Under the pieces are notes generated by a model. That model ran no database searches. It was not told the DNA's origin and saw only the letters and a program-made list of their open reading frames with translations. Positions 46,452-56,043 of a stretch of 64,000 bases of DNA are shown here, one piece after another. Source of the DNA: Haloferax marinisediminis (GTDB taxonomy: Archaea; Halobacteriota; Halobacteria; Halobacteriales; Haloferacaceae); NCBI RefSeq assembly GCF_009674585.1, contig NZ_WKJP01000001.1:1798001-1862000 (forward strand), written 5' to 3'. The translations under genes were made by a program, and so were the position numbers. Numbering within the stretch: position 1 is the first letter of the stretch; every line of letters starts with the position of its first letter.

Positions 46452-48881
46452 ATGAGCACGAAATATGGCACCCCGACACTCCTGACCGACCGCACGGACG
46501 ACCTCGTCTCGTGGTACGAGACGGTCGTTTCGAACCACGACGACACCTTCGAGGCCGCGAAAGAACTGTCAGAACGACTCGGCGCGCACGTCTCCCAAGA
46601 CGGTGCTGCCGTCGAGTTCGGGTTCTGGACGCCCGAACTCGTCGAAGACGAGATTCCCGAAGACGCGGTCGAACTCGAACTGTTGACTCCGCCGGCGGAT
46701 GTCGACCCCAGTGACACAGACCACCGGGAAGTCTCGTTCGAACGCGACCGAATCTCGATGGAACGCGCCGGCGACTACCACTGGGCAGTCGTCGAAGGCG
46801 TCCGCGCAGGCACGCGAGAGACCCTCGGGTCGCTCTACCAACTCGTCTACGAGGACGAGGACGGCGAAGAACACACGATTCAGGACCCAGTCTCGTACTC
46901 GGTTCCGTTCGGCCCGTTCGCACCTGCCGAAGTGTACGACGTGACTGTCCTCGACGAGACGCGCGCCGACCGCGAGTACTTCGAAGCGCTCGGCACCGAC
47001 GACGAACCCGTCTCGACGACCGAAGACGACGGCCTCCCGCGCATCGACCCCGCGACGAGCATGCTGGAGATTCACCCCGGCACCGCCACCGAACGCGGGT
47101 CGCTCGCCGGGCTCGCCGAAGTGTACGAAGACATCGCCGAGAAACAGCGTGCCGACGAGGCCCTCGAACCGTGGGAGCGCGCGTTCGCTGGCTACGACGG
47201 CATTCAGGTGATGCCTGTCGAACCGCTGACCGAGAACGAAGAGGAACACGACTTCTGGTCGGTCGAATCTGAGACGAACGACGAAGTCACCGTCGAAATC
47301 GCCCGCCCCGACATGATAAACTGGGGCTACGACATCGTCGTCAGCGCCTTCTCCGCGCCGAATCCGGCGATTCTCGAATCCGGTCGTCCGGACGAACTCG
47401 TCGACTTCATCGCCGCCTGCCACGACCTGCCGCGACCAATCAAGGTCGTCTTCGACGTGGCACTCGGCCACGCCGACGACCGAGGTGCGGAACTCCTCAA
47501 CGACCGCTACATCCTCGGCCCGGGGATGTACGGCAAGCACCTCGATTACACCGAACCCACGGCACGCGCCGTCTTCCTCGAGATGCAGCGCCGCAAGATG
47601 GACTTCGGTGCCGACGGTATCCGCGTCGACGGCGCACAGGACTTCACCTCCTACGACCCCGAGACGGGTGAGATGTACCACGACGACGACTTCCTCGCGG
47701 AGATGGACCGCGTCGTGCAGGAAGTCGCCGGCACCGAGTATCGCCCGTGGATGGTCTACGAAGACGGTCGGCCGTGGCCACGTGAGGACTGGGAGCTCGC
47801 GTCGTCGTACCGCGCGCTCATCGAACAACACCCCCACTCGTTCCAGTGGTCACCCATCACCTTCGCGCACAACACGCCCGCGTTGCTCACCTTCTGGGCG
47901 ACCAAGTGGTGGCGCGTCCGCGAAGTCGGTGAGTTCGGTGGGAACTGGTTGACTGGCGTCGCCAACCACGACACGGTGCGAAGAGGAACCCAAATCGACC
48001 CGACGGTCGAGTTCAACCAGTCGCCGGTCAACCCCTACTTGGGAGAGGACTACCCCGAGACCCTCGACGAAGCCTACGACAACGCCGCGTCGTCGATGCT
48101 GTTCCACTGCTTCCTGCCGGGCGTTCCGATGGACTTCGTCCACGCCAACATGCGCGCCCCGTGGGGCTTCATCCGCGACACTGACCCGACGTGGAACGTC
48201 AAAGTCGTCTCCGACGAGTCGAAGTTCCTCTACTGGCAGGTCCGCGACGAAGACTTCGAAGACGACCGGTTCTTCCACCGTGTGAAAGACCTCGGCTTCG
48301 AGTCACGCGAGGAACTCCTGACGTTCATGAACGCCCTCTCGTCGGCAGTCGGCGCGACCGACTACGACCTCGACGTGATGGCCGACATGCTCTCGGCGAT
48401 GGACCAACCGCTCGGCGACGACCTCTCGGCTCAGGACCTCGAAGCCTACGGCTACGCGTGGATGCGCGACATCGACGACTTCGCCAACCTGAGTTACTGG
48501 CACGACGCACAGGACGACGAGCGGTCGGCGTACCGTCTCCAGACGAGAGAGTTCCGCCACGACCGCCCGTGGCTCCTCGCCGACCTCGACGAGGACGAGG
48601 ACTACTTCAGCTACCGACACCCGACCGACGGGACGGTCCTCTACTACGGGTTCCGGAACTCACCCGACGGTGACGAACAACTCCTGTTCGCCGCGAACAT
48701 GGAGGGCGTCCCAGTGGACGTCTCGCCCGAGTATCTCGCCGAAGACGCCGCCGAGGACGCGAACGCTCCCGACATCCCGACCGACGGATGGGAACCAGCG
48801 CTCGTCGCACCCGGCGTCGAGGACTCGACCGACGTCGCACTCGACAACGGCCAGGCAATCGTCTGGCGGCGCGAACCCTAA
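46452..48881 (+). CDS. GH13-like glycosyl hydrolase (possibly glucosylglycerol-hydrolase-like)
   Basis: 809 residues. Catalytic positions resemble GH13: 'GIRVDGAQDF' with Asp393, 'WMVYEDGRPW' with Glu437, and 'VANHDTVRR' with Asp507. Conserved regions differ from classic amylases, so specificity is uncertain. The barrel is preceded by about 250 residues with an Ig-like beta domain. From memory it resembles the long cyanobacterial glucosylglycerol hydrolases; that link is unproven. It forms a probable operon with the alpha-amylase before it. Confidence 0.85.
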   Translation: MSTKYGTPTLLTDRTDDLVSWYETVVSNHDDTFEAAKELSERLGAHVSQDGAAVEFGFWTPELVEDEIPEDAVELELLTPPADVDPSDTDHREVSFERDRISMERAGDYHWAVVEGVRAGTRETLGSLYQLVYEDEDGEEHTIQDPVSYSVPFGPFAPAEVYDVTVLDETRADREYFEALGTDDEPVSTTEDDGLPRIDPATSMLEIHPGTATERGSLAGLAEVYEDIAEKQRADEALEPWERAFAGYDGIQVMPVEPLTENEEEHDFWSVESETNDEVTVEIARPDMINWGYDIVVSAFSAPNPAILESGRPDELVDFIAACHDLPRPIKVVFDVALGHADDRGAELLNDRYILGPGMYGKHLDYTEPTARAVFLEMQRRKMDFGADGIRVDGAQDFTSYDPETGEMYHDDDFLAEMDRVVQEVAGTEYRPWMVYEDGRPWPREDWELASSYRALIEQHPHSFQWSPITFAHNTPALLTFWATKWWRVREVGEFGGNWLTGVANHDTVRRGTQIDPTVEFNQSPVNPYLGEDYPETLDEAYDNAASSMLFHCFLPGVPMDFVHANMRAPWGFIRDTDPTWNVKVVSDESKFLYWQVRDEDFEDDRFFHRVKDLGFESREELLTFMNALSSAVGATDYDLDVMADMLSAMDQPLGDDLSAQDLEAYGYAWMRDIDDFANLSYWHDAQDDERSAYRLQTREFRHDRPWLLADLDEDEDYFSYRHPTDGTVLYYGFRNSPDGDEQLLFAANMEGVPVDVSPEYLAEDAAEDANAPDIPTDGWEPALVAPGVEDSTDVALDNGQAIVWRREP

Positions 48882-49034
48882 CGGGTCGCACTTCGCTTTC
48901 GTCTCATACTCGGTGCTGGTCCCGTTTTGGGTGATAAACCTGTGTACGCGAGCCACTGGTGCAGGCTCTTCGCTGGGACGCATCGCTGGCAGTCGGGGGA
49001 ATGGTTTACTCACCGGCCTCCGTATTCGAGAGAC

Positions 49035-49532
49035 ATGCTCGACGTTGGCGACAGCGCACCAGATTTCTCCGTCCCGATTGCAGGCGGCGAAGTGTACAAC
49101 GACATCAGTTCGTTCACGCTCAGTGAAGCACTCGGCGACGGCCCCATCGTCTTGGCGTTCATCCCGGCGGCGTTCACCAGCGGGTGTACGACCGAGATGT
49201 GTACGTTCCGCGATTCGATGCACCGGTTCGAGGGACTCGACGCGAAGGTCTACGGCATCAGCGTGGACCTCCCGCCGGCACTGAACATCTTCATCCAGCA
49301 AGAGGAACTCAACTTCCCCATGCTCTCTGACTGGAGACACGAGGTCATCCACGACTACGGTGTCGTGCTCCCCGATATGTACGGCCTCTTCGAGGTCGCC
49401 AAGCGGAGTATCTTCGTCCTCGATTCGACGGGGACCGTGACGTACCGATGGGTCGAAGGCGAGGGGAAGACCGACTTCGGCGCGGCCATCGATGCGGTGT
49501 ACGACGCAGTCGCCGAGACTGTCTCCGTGTAA
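49035..49532 (+). CDS. Peroxiredoxin-like redoxin
   Basis: 165 residues from the ATG at 49035. Thioredoxin-fold AhpC/TSA protein: 'VGDSAPDFSVPIAGG', 'PAAFTSGCTTEMCTF' with the peroxidatic Cys and a second Cys four residues later, and 'VFVLDSTGTVTYRW'-type strand. It should reduce peroxides in the cytosol; the close second Cys would fit a BCP-like atypical 2-Cys enzyme. Confidence 0.92.
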   Translation: MLDVGDSAPDFSVPIAGGEVYNDISSFTLSEALGDGPIVLAFIPAAFTSGCTTEMCTFRDSMHRFEGLDAKVYGISVDLPPALNIFIQQEELNFPMLSDWRHEVIHDYGVVLPDMYGLFEVAKRSIFVLDSTGTVTYRWVEGEGKTDFGAAIDAVYDAVAETVSV

Positions 49533-49544
49533 CTCGTCCGACGT

Positions 49545-49973
49545 TCAGGCTTCGTCACCGGGTGCCGGCCGCGTGTACCACCACGCCCACAGAATGAGCA
49601 CCACTTGCAGCGGGAGGCGTGCCCAGCGAGCCGTCGCAGAGGGATTTTGCACGAATTCAGGGACACCAGTGAGAACGACGCCGCTGGTCGCCATGTAGAC
49701 GTTCGCCGGAAAGATGGCAATCAGCAGTGCAACGAGTCCCCACGCCGCGATACGTCGAGTCTGCGGAAGCAACACACCGATGCCGAGGGCGACTTCCGCG
49801 ACTCCAGAGAGATAGACGAGTTCGAGTGCACGCGGAAACGCCGGCGGAACGATTTGGACGTACGCGTCAGGAACGACGAAGTGCATCACTCCCGCGACGA
49901 TGTAGAGTGCACCCATCACGTAGCAGAGCGGGCGCTTGAATCGGGCCAACGTGGTAGTGATTTCCGTACTCAT
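49545..49973 (-). CDS. DoxX-family membrane protein
   Basis: 142 residues with four membrane helices. 'LCYVMGALYIVAGVMHFVVPDAYVQIVPP' and 'LVYLSGVAEVALGIGVLLPQTRRIAAWGLVALLIAIFPANVYMA' are typical of DoxX/SURF4-like small quinone-oxidoreductase-type proteins. Role unknown. It follows a small two-helix membrane protein with a 6-base gap. Confidence 0.9.
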   Translation of the reverse strand: MSTEITTTLARFKRPLCYVMGALYIVAGVMHFVVPDAYVQIVPPAFPRALELVYLSGVAEVALGIGVLLPQTRRIAAWGLVALLIAIFPANVYMATSGVVLTGVPEFVQNPSATARWARLPLQVVLILWAWWYTRPAPGDEA

Positions 49974-49979
49974 CTCATC

Positions 49980-50147
49980 TCACACTCGCTGTTCCAACAC
50001 TCGACCGGCCCACAACCCGAGCGCAACGCTCCCGACCAGAATCGGAATCGAGTACGCTGGACCTGACGGCGCGACCAAGAAGAGTATCTCGGCGACGACG
50101 ATAGCGACGAGCAGGCCGACGAGTCGCTCGCGGGTAACGACGCTCAC
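49980..50147 (-). CDS. Small two-helix membrane protein, probable GTG start
   Basis: 55 residues from the GTG at 50145-50147: 'VTRERLVGLLVAIVVAEILFLVAPSGPAYSIPILVGSVALGLWAGRVLEQRV'-type sequence with two hydrophobic helices. A longer frame to 50243 is basic and unlike coding sequence. It lies 6 bases before doxX and probably shares its operon. Confidence 0.5.
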   Translation of the reverse strand: MSVVTRERLVGLLVAIVVAEILFLVAPSGPAYSIPILVGSVALGLWAGRVLEQRV

Positions 50148-50320
50148 GTGGGACTCCAGTGATTGTCGACCGCGCGCGCTCCTGCGATGTACTCGGCCTC
50201 TCGACGCTCGGTCCGTTTTTTCTGCTCCACACACTGTCGTCATTCAGCAGGTGCTTGTCTGTAGCGGCCCACTCGTGGTGGTCGGACGAATAAAAAATCG
50301 GGTGCAGGGTTAGTGGAGGA

Positions 50321-50872
50321 TTAGGGCAGCAGCACGCCGTTGAGGGCGTGGATGACGCCGTTCGACGCCGTGATATCCGTAATGACGATGTCTGCTTGCC
50401 CGTCGTTCAGTTCGGTCCCATCGACGGCGATTTTCGCGCCGTTCAGCGTGGGCAGTTTCGGCACCCGCACGACGGACTTCTCCTTGCGCCGGCCGGGAAC
50501 GACGTGGTAAAGGAGGATACTCGCAACGTCGTCGATGGTCAAGCCAGCGGGCAGGTTTCCGGTTTCGATAGCGTCGAGAACGTCTTCTTCGGTCAGTTCG
50601 ACCCCAGCTAGTTCGCTGAAGAGGGCCACGAACGCATCGTCAGTCGGGGCGAGCACTGTTAGCTGTCGGTTGCCACTGAGAGCGCCGTCGAGCCCGGCGG
50701 CGACGACTGCCGCGACGAGAATATCGAACCGGTCGTCGCCTGACGCGATGTCTACGATAGTGGGCCCGTCACGAGGTGGTTTCGCGCTCGCCACACCTGC
50801 TCCACCTGCGAGCAGTAGTCCCGCGCCGCCGATCGTCTTCAGTGCTTGCCGCCGGTCTGGATTGAACGTCAT
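50321..50872 (-). CDS. Fasciclin (FAS1) domain protein, Tat-exported
   Basis: 183 residues. Tat signal 'DRRQALKTIGGAGLLLAGGAGVASA' is followed by one FAS1 domain: 'TIVDIASGDDRFDILVAAVVAAGLDGALSGNRQLTVLAPTDDAFVAL' (H1) and 'ILLYHVVPGRR...ITDITASNGVIHALNGVLLP' (H2). FAS1 proteins are cell-surface adhesion proteins. No anchor is seen. Confidence 0.93.
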   Translation of the reverse strand: MTFNPDRRQALKTIGGAGLLLAGGAGVASAKPPRDGPTIVDIASGDDRFDILVAAVVAAGLDGALSGNRQLTVLAPTDDAFVALFSELAGVELTEEDVLDAIETGNLPAGLTIDDVASILLYHVVPGRRKEKSVVRVPKLPTLNGAKIAVDGTELNDGQADIVITDITASNGVIHALNGVLLP

Positions 50873-51024
50873 ATTCGAACAGGAGAATGTTGCTTTCCGA
50901 ATTAAGTTATGTACCTTACTAGTTAGTAGATTCCTCTGGAATCGGCAGTTAAACGTCTTCTAATGCAGATGTTCAGTTTTTCAATATTGTTCTGAGCAAC
51001 CCATCCAGACGGGGCAACTGCCGC

Positions 51025-53292
51025 TCAGTTCGCTGCAGTCGCGTTCGTCTCCACCGCCACGCCCGGCAGATACTCGCCGTCGGGACCGACCCATTCACTT
51101 TCGGTTCCACAGTCGGTCGTGAGTCGGCAGACACGCGTCTCTGGCGGCCAGATGACGCGAACGTCGCCACCACTCCGTTCTACCGAGACGGTCTGCCGAT
51201 ACGTCACCGTCTCACCGAAGTCGCCGACGTAGGTGACGAGGAGGGCGACTTCACTCGCCCCATCGGGAATCGGAACTCGGTCGGGACCGGCAGCACGCGG
51301 ATAGTTCGTCACACTGACGCCCTCAGATGTGATGTCCCACTCGACGGTGTGGTCCTCGGCCATCGGGACGTCGTATCGCGCGTACTCGTCGCCCGATTCG
51401 ACCCGGACAGAGACGGTGTTGCTCCCCTCGGGCACACCGAGAGTCGTCGTCGCATCGACTCGGTCACTCTCCAGCACGCGAAGGCGGGTCAGCTCTGGGT
51501 CGACCGGCTCGACCGCACCGGTCCACGAGCCACGGTAGGTAAACCGATACGGTGTCCGGTTCGTCGCGTCGAGGACGGTGAAGTCCTGTTCGGCACCGTC
51601 GTCGATAGCGTAGAGGACTGGCCCGTCGAATCCCGGGTCGTTGCGGAGGGTCTGGAACGGGTGGGCGGACCAGTCACCGTATGGGTCGGGGTGGAACACC
51701 AGCGCCTTCGAGTCGTTCGCCTTCCCGGCACCGACCTTCGGGACAGACGGCGAAAGTGGTGGGTCTTCGAACCCCGCGTCGAGGAGCGGTTCGTACGTCC
51801 CAGCGAGATTTTCGGTACGGAGGCGGTTCTCGTCGTACGGGTCGCCCGCCGCGTCGAGGGTGACGCCACCGGCGACGAGTGCGGAGACGAGAAGCACCGA
51901 GAAGACGACGCCGCGGGCCTCGGATGCGGAAAATCTGTCGTGGGCGAAACGGCGAAGCACCCGAACCACCCCGACGATTCCGGCCGCCCCGAAGGCGGCG
52001 AGTGGGACGAGCGCGTCGAAGTGGTAGAACGGACCGAGCAGGTCGATGAGACCGTTTCGGAGTCCGTTGTGGGTCCCCCAGAAGAAGGCGTTGCCGACGA
52101 ACACGGAGACGAAGACGCCGACGAGAATCGAGGCGAGCGCGTCGTCCGACAGTTCGACGAACGCTCGCTTGCGCCCGCCGAGGCCGTGATAGCGTCGTCT
52201 GTCGCTCCCACGGAGCTTTCGGCCGGTCTGGTGCCGCCACCATCGTTGGGCCGTGAGACCGACGCCGACGACAGCGGCGACGGTTCCAAGCCACCCCATC
52301 GGCCCCCAGCGAGTCACGAGCAACCTGAGCGCCTCGATGCTCGTTTCGACACCCAGCGCGGGCGTGAAGACGATGTCGTAGCCGAGTATCGCCCGGCGGC
52401 CGAATCCGATGCCGTCGAGCGGGGCGAACGCGATGTACGGGAATCGCAGTGGGTCGCCGGTGACGACGGCGTTGTACGCGAGCGTCAGGCCGACGAAGGC
52501 GAGTCCGGGGAGTGCGATGGCGACGTATCGCCGAAAGACGGGCCACCCCGTCCCGCCTCGCCACGCGTTGGTGAGCGCCCACAGCGAGTGTACGATGAAC
52601 GGGAGGGCGAACAGGACGGCCGTGTAGGGTCGTGCGAAGAATGCGAGTCCGACGAGGCCGCCGGCGACGACGGCGTACCCCGAGGAGTCCCGTCGCGCTG
52701 CCCTGACGTAGCAGACGGCGAACCCGAGGTTGAGCATCGTCGCGGGGGCGTACGCGAGGAACGTCGCCGAGGTGAGGAGAAACAGCGGTGCAGTTCCGAG
52801 GAGTCCCGCAGCGAGGATACCCGTCTCACGGTCGAACACGTCTGCCGTGAGTGTGTAGACGAGTCCTGCGTTCGCGGCGGCGACGGCACCCAAGACGAGG
52901 TTCGGGAGTCCGACTGCGAGACCGAGGGCGAACAGGGCCGGAACGACGGGCCCGTACTTCGAGTACATCTGAACCCCACCGGGCGCGCTCGTCGTCTCTT
53001 CGACGACGAAGAACCACGGTCTGACCGCATCAGCGAGGGCACCGGGATAGAGGAACAGCTTGCCCTCCAACAGCATCGCGGCCTGTGTGAGGTAGACGCC
53101 TTCGTCGTCGTTGACGGAGTGGAACGGAAAGAGGTCCACTGCGAGCCACGTCACGAGGAGGCCGACAACCAGTGAGATGACGAGGGCGGCCGCTCGGCGT
53201 CGCGTTCGCGTTCGGTCGAAGTCCAACTGGAGGTCGAAGTCGAAGGGAAAACTGCGGTCGATATCTGGAATACGGGACCCGCGCCGACCCAT
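51025..53292 (-). CDS. Large membrane glycosyltransferase-like protein (GT39/ArnT type)
   Basis: 755 residues from the ATG at 53290-53292, three bases after the stop of the ABC ATPase gene. About ten membrane segments fill residues 30-475, with a luminal 'FPFHSVNDDEGVYLTQAAMLLEGKLFLYPG' loop carrying the Asp-Asp-Glu pair found in GT39-like enzymes, and a 270-residue beta-rich exported C-terminal domain. Members use a lipid-linked sugar. The start is close to the ATPase, but a shared function is not evident. The substrate is unknown. Confidence 0.85.
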   Translation of the reverse strand: MGRRGSRIPDIDRSFPFDFDLQLDFDRTRTRRRAAALVISLVVGLLVTWLAVDLFPFHSVNDDEGVYLTQAAMLLEGKLFLYPGALADAVRPWFFVVEETTSAPGGVQMYSKYGPVVPALFALGLAVGLPNLVLGAVAAANAGLVYTLTADVFDRETGILAAGLLGTAPLFLLTSATFLAYAPATMLNLGFAVCYVRAARRDSSGYAVVAGGLVGLAFFARPYTAVLFALPFIVHSLWALTNAWRGGTGWPVFRRYVAIALPGLAFVGLTLAYNAVVTGDPLRFPYIAFAPLDGIGFGRRAILGYDIVFTPALGVETSIEALRLLVTRWGPMGWLGTVAAVVGVGLTAQRWWRHQTGRKLRGSDRRRYHGLGGRKRAFVELSDDALASILVGVFVSVFVGNAFFWGTHNGLRNGLIDLLGPFYHFDALVPLAAFGAAGIVGVVRVLRRFAHDRFSASEARGVVFSVLLVSALVAGGVTLDAAGDPYDENRLRTENLAGTYEPLLDAGFEDPPLSPSVPKVGAGKANDSKALVFHPDPYGDWSAHPFQTLRNDPGFDGPVLYAIDDGAEQDFTVLDATNRTPYRFTYRGSWTGAVEPVDPELTRLRVLESDRVDATTTLGVPEGSNTVSVRVESGDEYARYDVPMAEDHTVEWDITSEGVSVTNYPRAAGPDRVPIPDGASEVALLVTYVGDFGETVTYRQTVSVERSGGDVRVIWPPETRVCRLTTDCGTESEWVGPDGEYLPGVAVETNATAAN

Positions 53293-53294
53293 TC

Positions 53295-54446
53295 TCAGTC
53301 CGAGTAGAGACCGGTCTCGGGGCGTTGTTCGCGCGGGAACCACGCGAGTTCGTGACCCGCGTCGAGCGTCACTTCGACGCGACCATCGGTCGGCACCGTC
53401 TCGTCGTGGTTGTGCATACACAGCAGGTTGTCGCCGCCATCGAGCGCGACTTCGTAGAGGATGGTTGGCCCGAGATAGCGCTTGCCGACGACCTCACCGT
53501 GGCCTTCGCCTTCGCACGCGTGAGCGGACACGTCGTCCGGGCGGACGAGAATATCGATGTCGGTCTCGTCGTACTCGGGTGCGAGGCCGTGAATCTGCTC
53601 GCGTGTGACCGACCCGAGTTCCGTCTCTACCACGTCGCCGGAGATGTGGCCGGGGAGGAAACCAGCGTAGCCGAGGAAGCCAGCGACGAACCGTGATTCG
53701 GGGTGTTGGAAGACCTGTTCGGGTTCGCCAATCTGTTCGAGGTCACCGTCGTTCATCACGGCGACCCGGTCCGAGATAGACATCGCCTCTTCTTGGTCGT
53801 GAGTGACCGAGACGGCCGTCACGCCCGCTTCTTTGAGGATGCGGCGGACCTCTTCGCGCATCTGGACGCGGAGGTCAACGTCGAGGTTCGAGAAGGGTTC
53901 GTCGAGGAGCAGAATCGCTGGTTCCGGCGCGAGCGAACGGGCGAGGGCGACCCGCTGTTGTTGCCCGCCGGAGAGTTCGTCCGGGTAGCTCCCACCCTGC
54001 GTTTCGAGCCCCACGAGGTCGAGCAGTTCCTGCACGCGGGCGTCGCGCTCGGCTTTGTCGAGGTCCTTCAGGCCGAAGGCGATGTTCTCTGCGGCGGTGA
54101 GGTGCGGGAACAGTGCGAACTCTTGGAACACGACGCCGACGCCGCGTTCTTCGGGTGCGGTGAACGAGCCATTGCCCGAGACAGGAGTCCCGTTCAGCCG
54201 AATCTCGCCCCCGTCCGGGTGGTCGAGGCCGGCGATGAGGCGAAGCGTCGTGGTCTTGCCGCACCCAGACGGGCCGAGGAGCGTGAGAATCTCGCCTTCT
54301 TCGACGGCGAGCGATAGCTCTTCGATGACCGTCTCGGCTCCGTACGACTTCGAGACGCCGTCGAGTTCGAGGACGGTGTTGGTGTCTGCGTTCGGCATCT
54401 GTTTGTTGTCCGAGCGTTCGGTGGTCGAAAGTGTACTATTTGACAT
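53295..54446 (-). CDS. ABC transporter ATPase (ferric-iron/putrescine-like import)
   Basis: 383 residues. Walker A GPSGCGKTT (58-66), Q-loop 'VVFQEFALFPHL', signature LSGGQQQRVALARSLAPEP, Walker B 'ILLLDEPFSNLD', H-loop 'SVTHDQEEA', and a C-terminal TOBE region ('DILVRPDDVSAH'). An ATG 16 codons downstream is an alternative start. It overlaps the permease gene by 11 bases. It is of the FbpC/PotA group, which fits iron import. Confidence 0.94.
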   Translation of the reverse strand: MSNSTLSTTERSDNKQMPNADTNTVLELDGVSKSYGAETVIEELSLAVEEGEILTLLGPSGCGKTTTLRLIAGLDHPDGGEIRLNGTPVSGNGSFTAPEERGVGVVFQEFALFPHLTAAENIAFGLKDLDKAERDARVQELLDLVGLETQGGSYPDELSGGQQQRVALARSLAPEPAILLLDEPFSNLDVDLRVQMREEVRRILKEAGVTAVSVTHDQEEAMSISDRVAVMNDGDLEQIGEPEQVFQHPESRFVAGFLGYAGFLPGHISGDVVETELGSVTREQIHGLAPEYDETDIDILVRPDDVSAHACEGEGHGEVVGKRYLGPTILYEVALDGGDNLLCMHNHDETVPTDGRVEVTLDAGHELAWFPREQRPETGLYSD

Positions 54447-56031
54447 CGTATCCCTCTTGTGTGATGATGACGAGCATCGACAGCCCCGAGACGAAAAGCA
54501 GGATGAGCGCGGGCACTGCTGCCTGCCCGAAGTATCCTGCCGCGTAGGCCGTCCAGATGTGCGTCACGAGCGTTTTGAACCCCGCCGGACGCAGGAGAAG
54601 CGTCGCCGGGAGTTCTTTCATGGTGGTCAAGAAGACCAGCGCCGCGCCGCCGAACAGGCCGGGCGCGACGAGGGGGAGCGTCACGTGACGGAACGCCCCC
54701 GATGGCGTCTCTCCGAGGGTCCGTGCTGCCTCCGGAAGCGCCGGGTCGACCCGAAGGAACGAGGCACGGAGCGACCCGACCGCTTGCGGGAGGAAGCGGA
54801 TGACGTAGGCGAAGACGAGCAGGTAGAGCGTCTGGTAGATGGGTGTCGCGTACGAACTGCCAAAGAAGACCAGCGCGAGTCCGAGGACGACCCCGGGAAC
54901 CGCGTAGCCGACGTAGGTGGAACGCTCGAACACCGAACTCACCCGCGATGGGTGACGCGCGGCGAGGTACGCGACGGGGAGGCCAGCGACGGTTGCTGCA
55001 CCGGCAGTCGCGGCCGCGACGAGCACGGAGTTGAACGCGTACTCGGGCTGGAACGCGAGTGACTGACTCGTCTCGGCGACGCCTTCCGCGAACCACGTGA
55101 GCAGGATGCCCAGCGGGACGACGAGGGCGACTGCCGCGACGAGAGCTGCGAACCCGATTGCGGGGTACTTCCAGCGTCCGAGGCGCATCACGCTCCCCGA
55201 CCGGCCGCCGGTCGTGGTGCGTTCGTCACCGCGAATCTGTGATTCGAGCGTGAGGATGAGGAGCGTCACGGCGACGAGTTGGAGCGACAGGAGCGTCGCA
55301 GTGTCACGACCGAACGACCCGAACTCCACGTAGATGACGCGAGTGAACGCGTCGAACTTCATGATGGCGGGCGTCCCGAAGTCAGACAGGGCGTAGAGCG
55401 CCGCGAGCAGTGCCCCAGCGGCGACGGCGGGGCGAATCTGTGGGATAGTCACCCGCTTGAACGCCTCCCAGCGGGTGTGGTTCAGGGTCCGCGCAGCGTC
55501 GATGAGCGTGGTGTCCATCGACTTCAGCGCGGCCCGGGTGGTGATGAACACGTACGGGTACGTGTAGAGCGTCAGCACTAAAACGGCTCCGGGTAGCCCG
55601 TAGATTTCGGGAAGTGATTCGACACCGAGCGGTTCCAACAAGCGCTGGAACACACCACGGGGGCCGAACGCCGAGACGAACGCGAACGCGCCGATGTAGC
55701 TCGGAATGACGAGCGGCAGCGCGATGATGATGGTCCAAAATCGCTTGAACGGGAGGTCGGTTCGAACGGTGAGATACGCCAGCGGGACACCGAGTGCGAC
55801 ACACGCGGCCGTCACGAGGACGACGAGGACCGTACTGTTCAGGAAGACTTCGACTGTCGTTGGCCGGGTGACGAGTGCGACTGCTTCGGAGAATCCGACG
55901 TCGAGTGCCGATTTGACGAGCCACAACAGCGGGACGATGACGGCAGCAGCGACGGCGGCGCTCGCGACGGTCAGTCCGAGCGGTTGCTGGTCTTCGCCGT
56001 CACCGGTCTTCGTCTGCTGTTCTGTGGCCAT
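54436..56031 (-). CDS. ABC transporter permease (fused FbpB-like)
   Basis: 531 residues with about 12 membrane helices and two permease domains. The two EAA loops are visible: 'DAARTLNHTRWEAFKRVTIPQIRPAVAAG' and 'EAARTLGETPSGAFRHVTLPLVAPGLFGG'. Such fused permeases are typical of FbpB/AfuB iron importers. It lies between the binding protein and the ATPase genes in one operon. Confidence 0.94.
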   Translation of the reverse strand: MATEQQTKTGDGEDQQPLGLTVASAAVAAAVIVPLLWLVKSALDVGFSEAVALVTRPTTVEVFLNSTVLVVLVTAACVALGVPLAYLTVRTDLPFKRFWTIIIALPLVIPSYIGAFAFVSAFGPRGVFQRLLEPLGVESLPEIYGLPGAVLVLTLYTYPYVFITTRAALKSMDTTLIDAARTLNHTRWEAFKRVTIPQIRPAVAAGALLAALYALSDFGTPAIMKFDAFTRVIYVEFGSFGRDTATLLSLQLVAVTLLILTLESQIRGDERTTTGGRSGSVMRLGRWKYPAIGFAALVAAVALVVPLGILLTWFAEGVAETSQSLAFQPEYAFNSVLVAAATAGAATVAGLPVAYLAARHPSRVSSVFERSTYVGYAVPGVVLGLALVFFGSSYATPIYQTLYLLVFAYVIRFLPQAVGSLRASFLRVDPALPEAARTLGETPSGAFRHVTLPLVAPGLFGGAALVFLTTMKELPATLLLRPAGFKTLVTHIWTAYAAGYFGQAAVPALILLFVSGLSMLVIITQEGYDVK

Positions 56032-56043
56032 CAGTGATTCACC

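Noticed and set aside
51349-53175. 608-codon open frame antisense to the membrane glycosyltransferase-like gene
   Set aside because: Composition is Asp/Glu/Arg/Gly-biased as expected of a shadow; the other strand has clear membrane segments.
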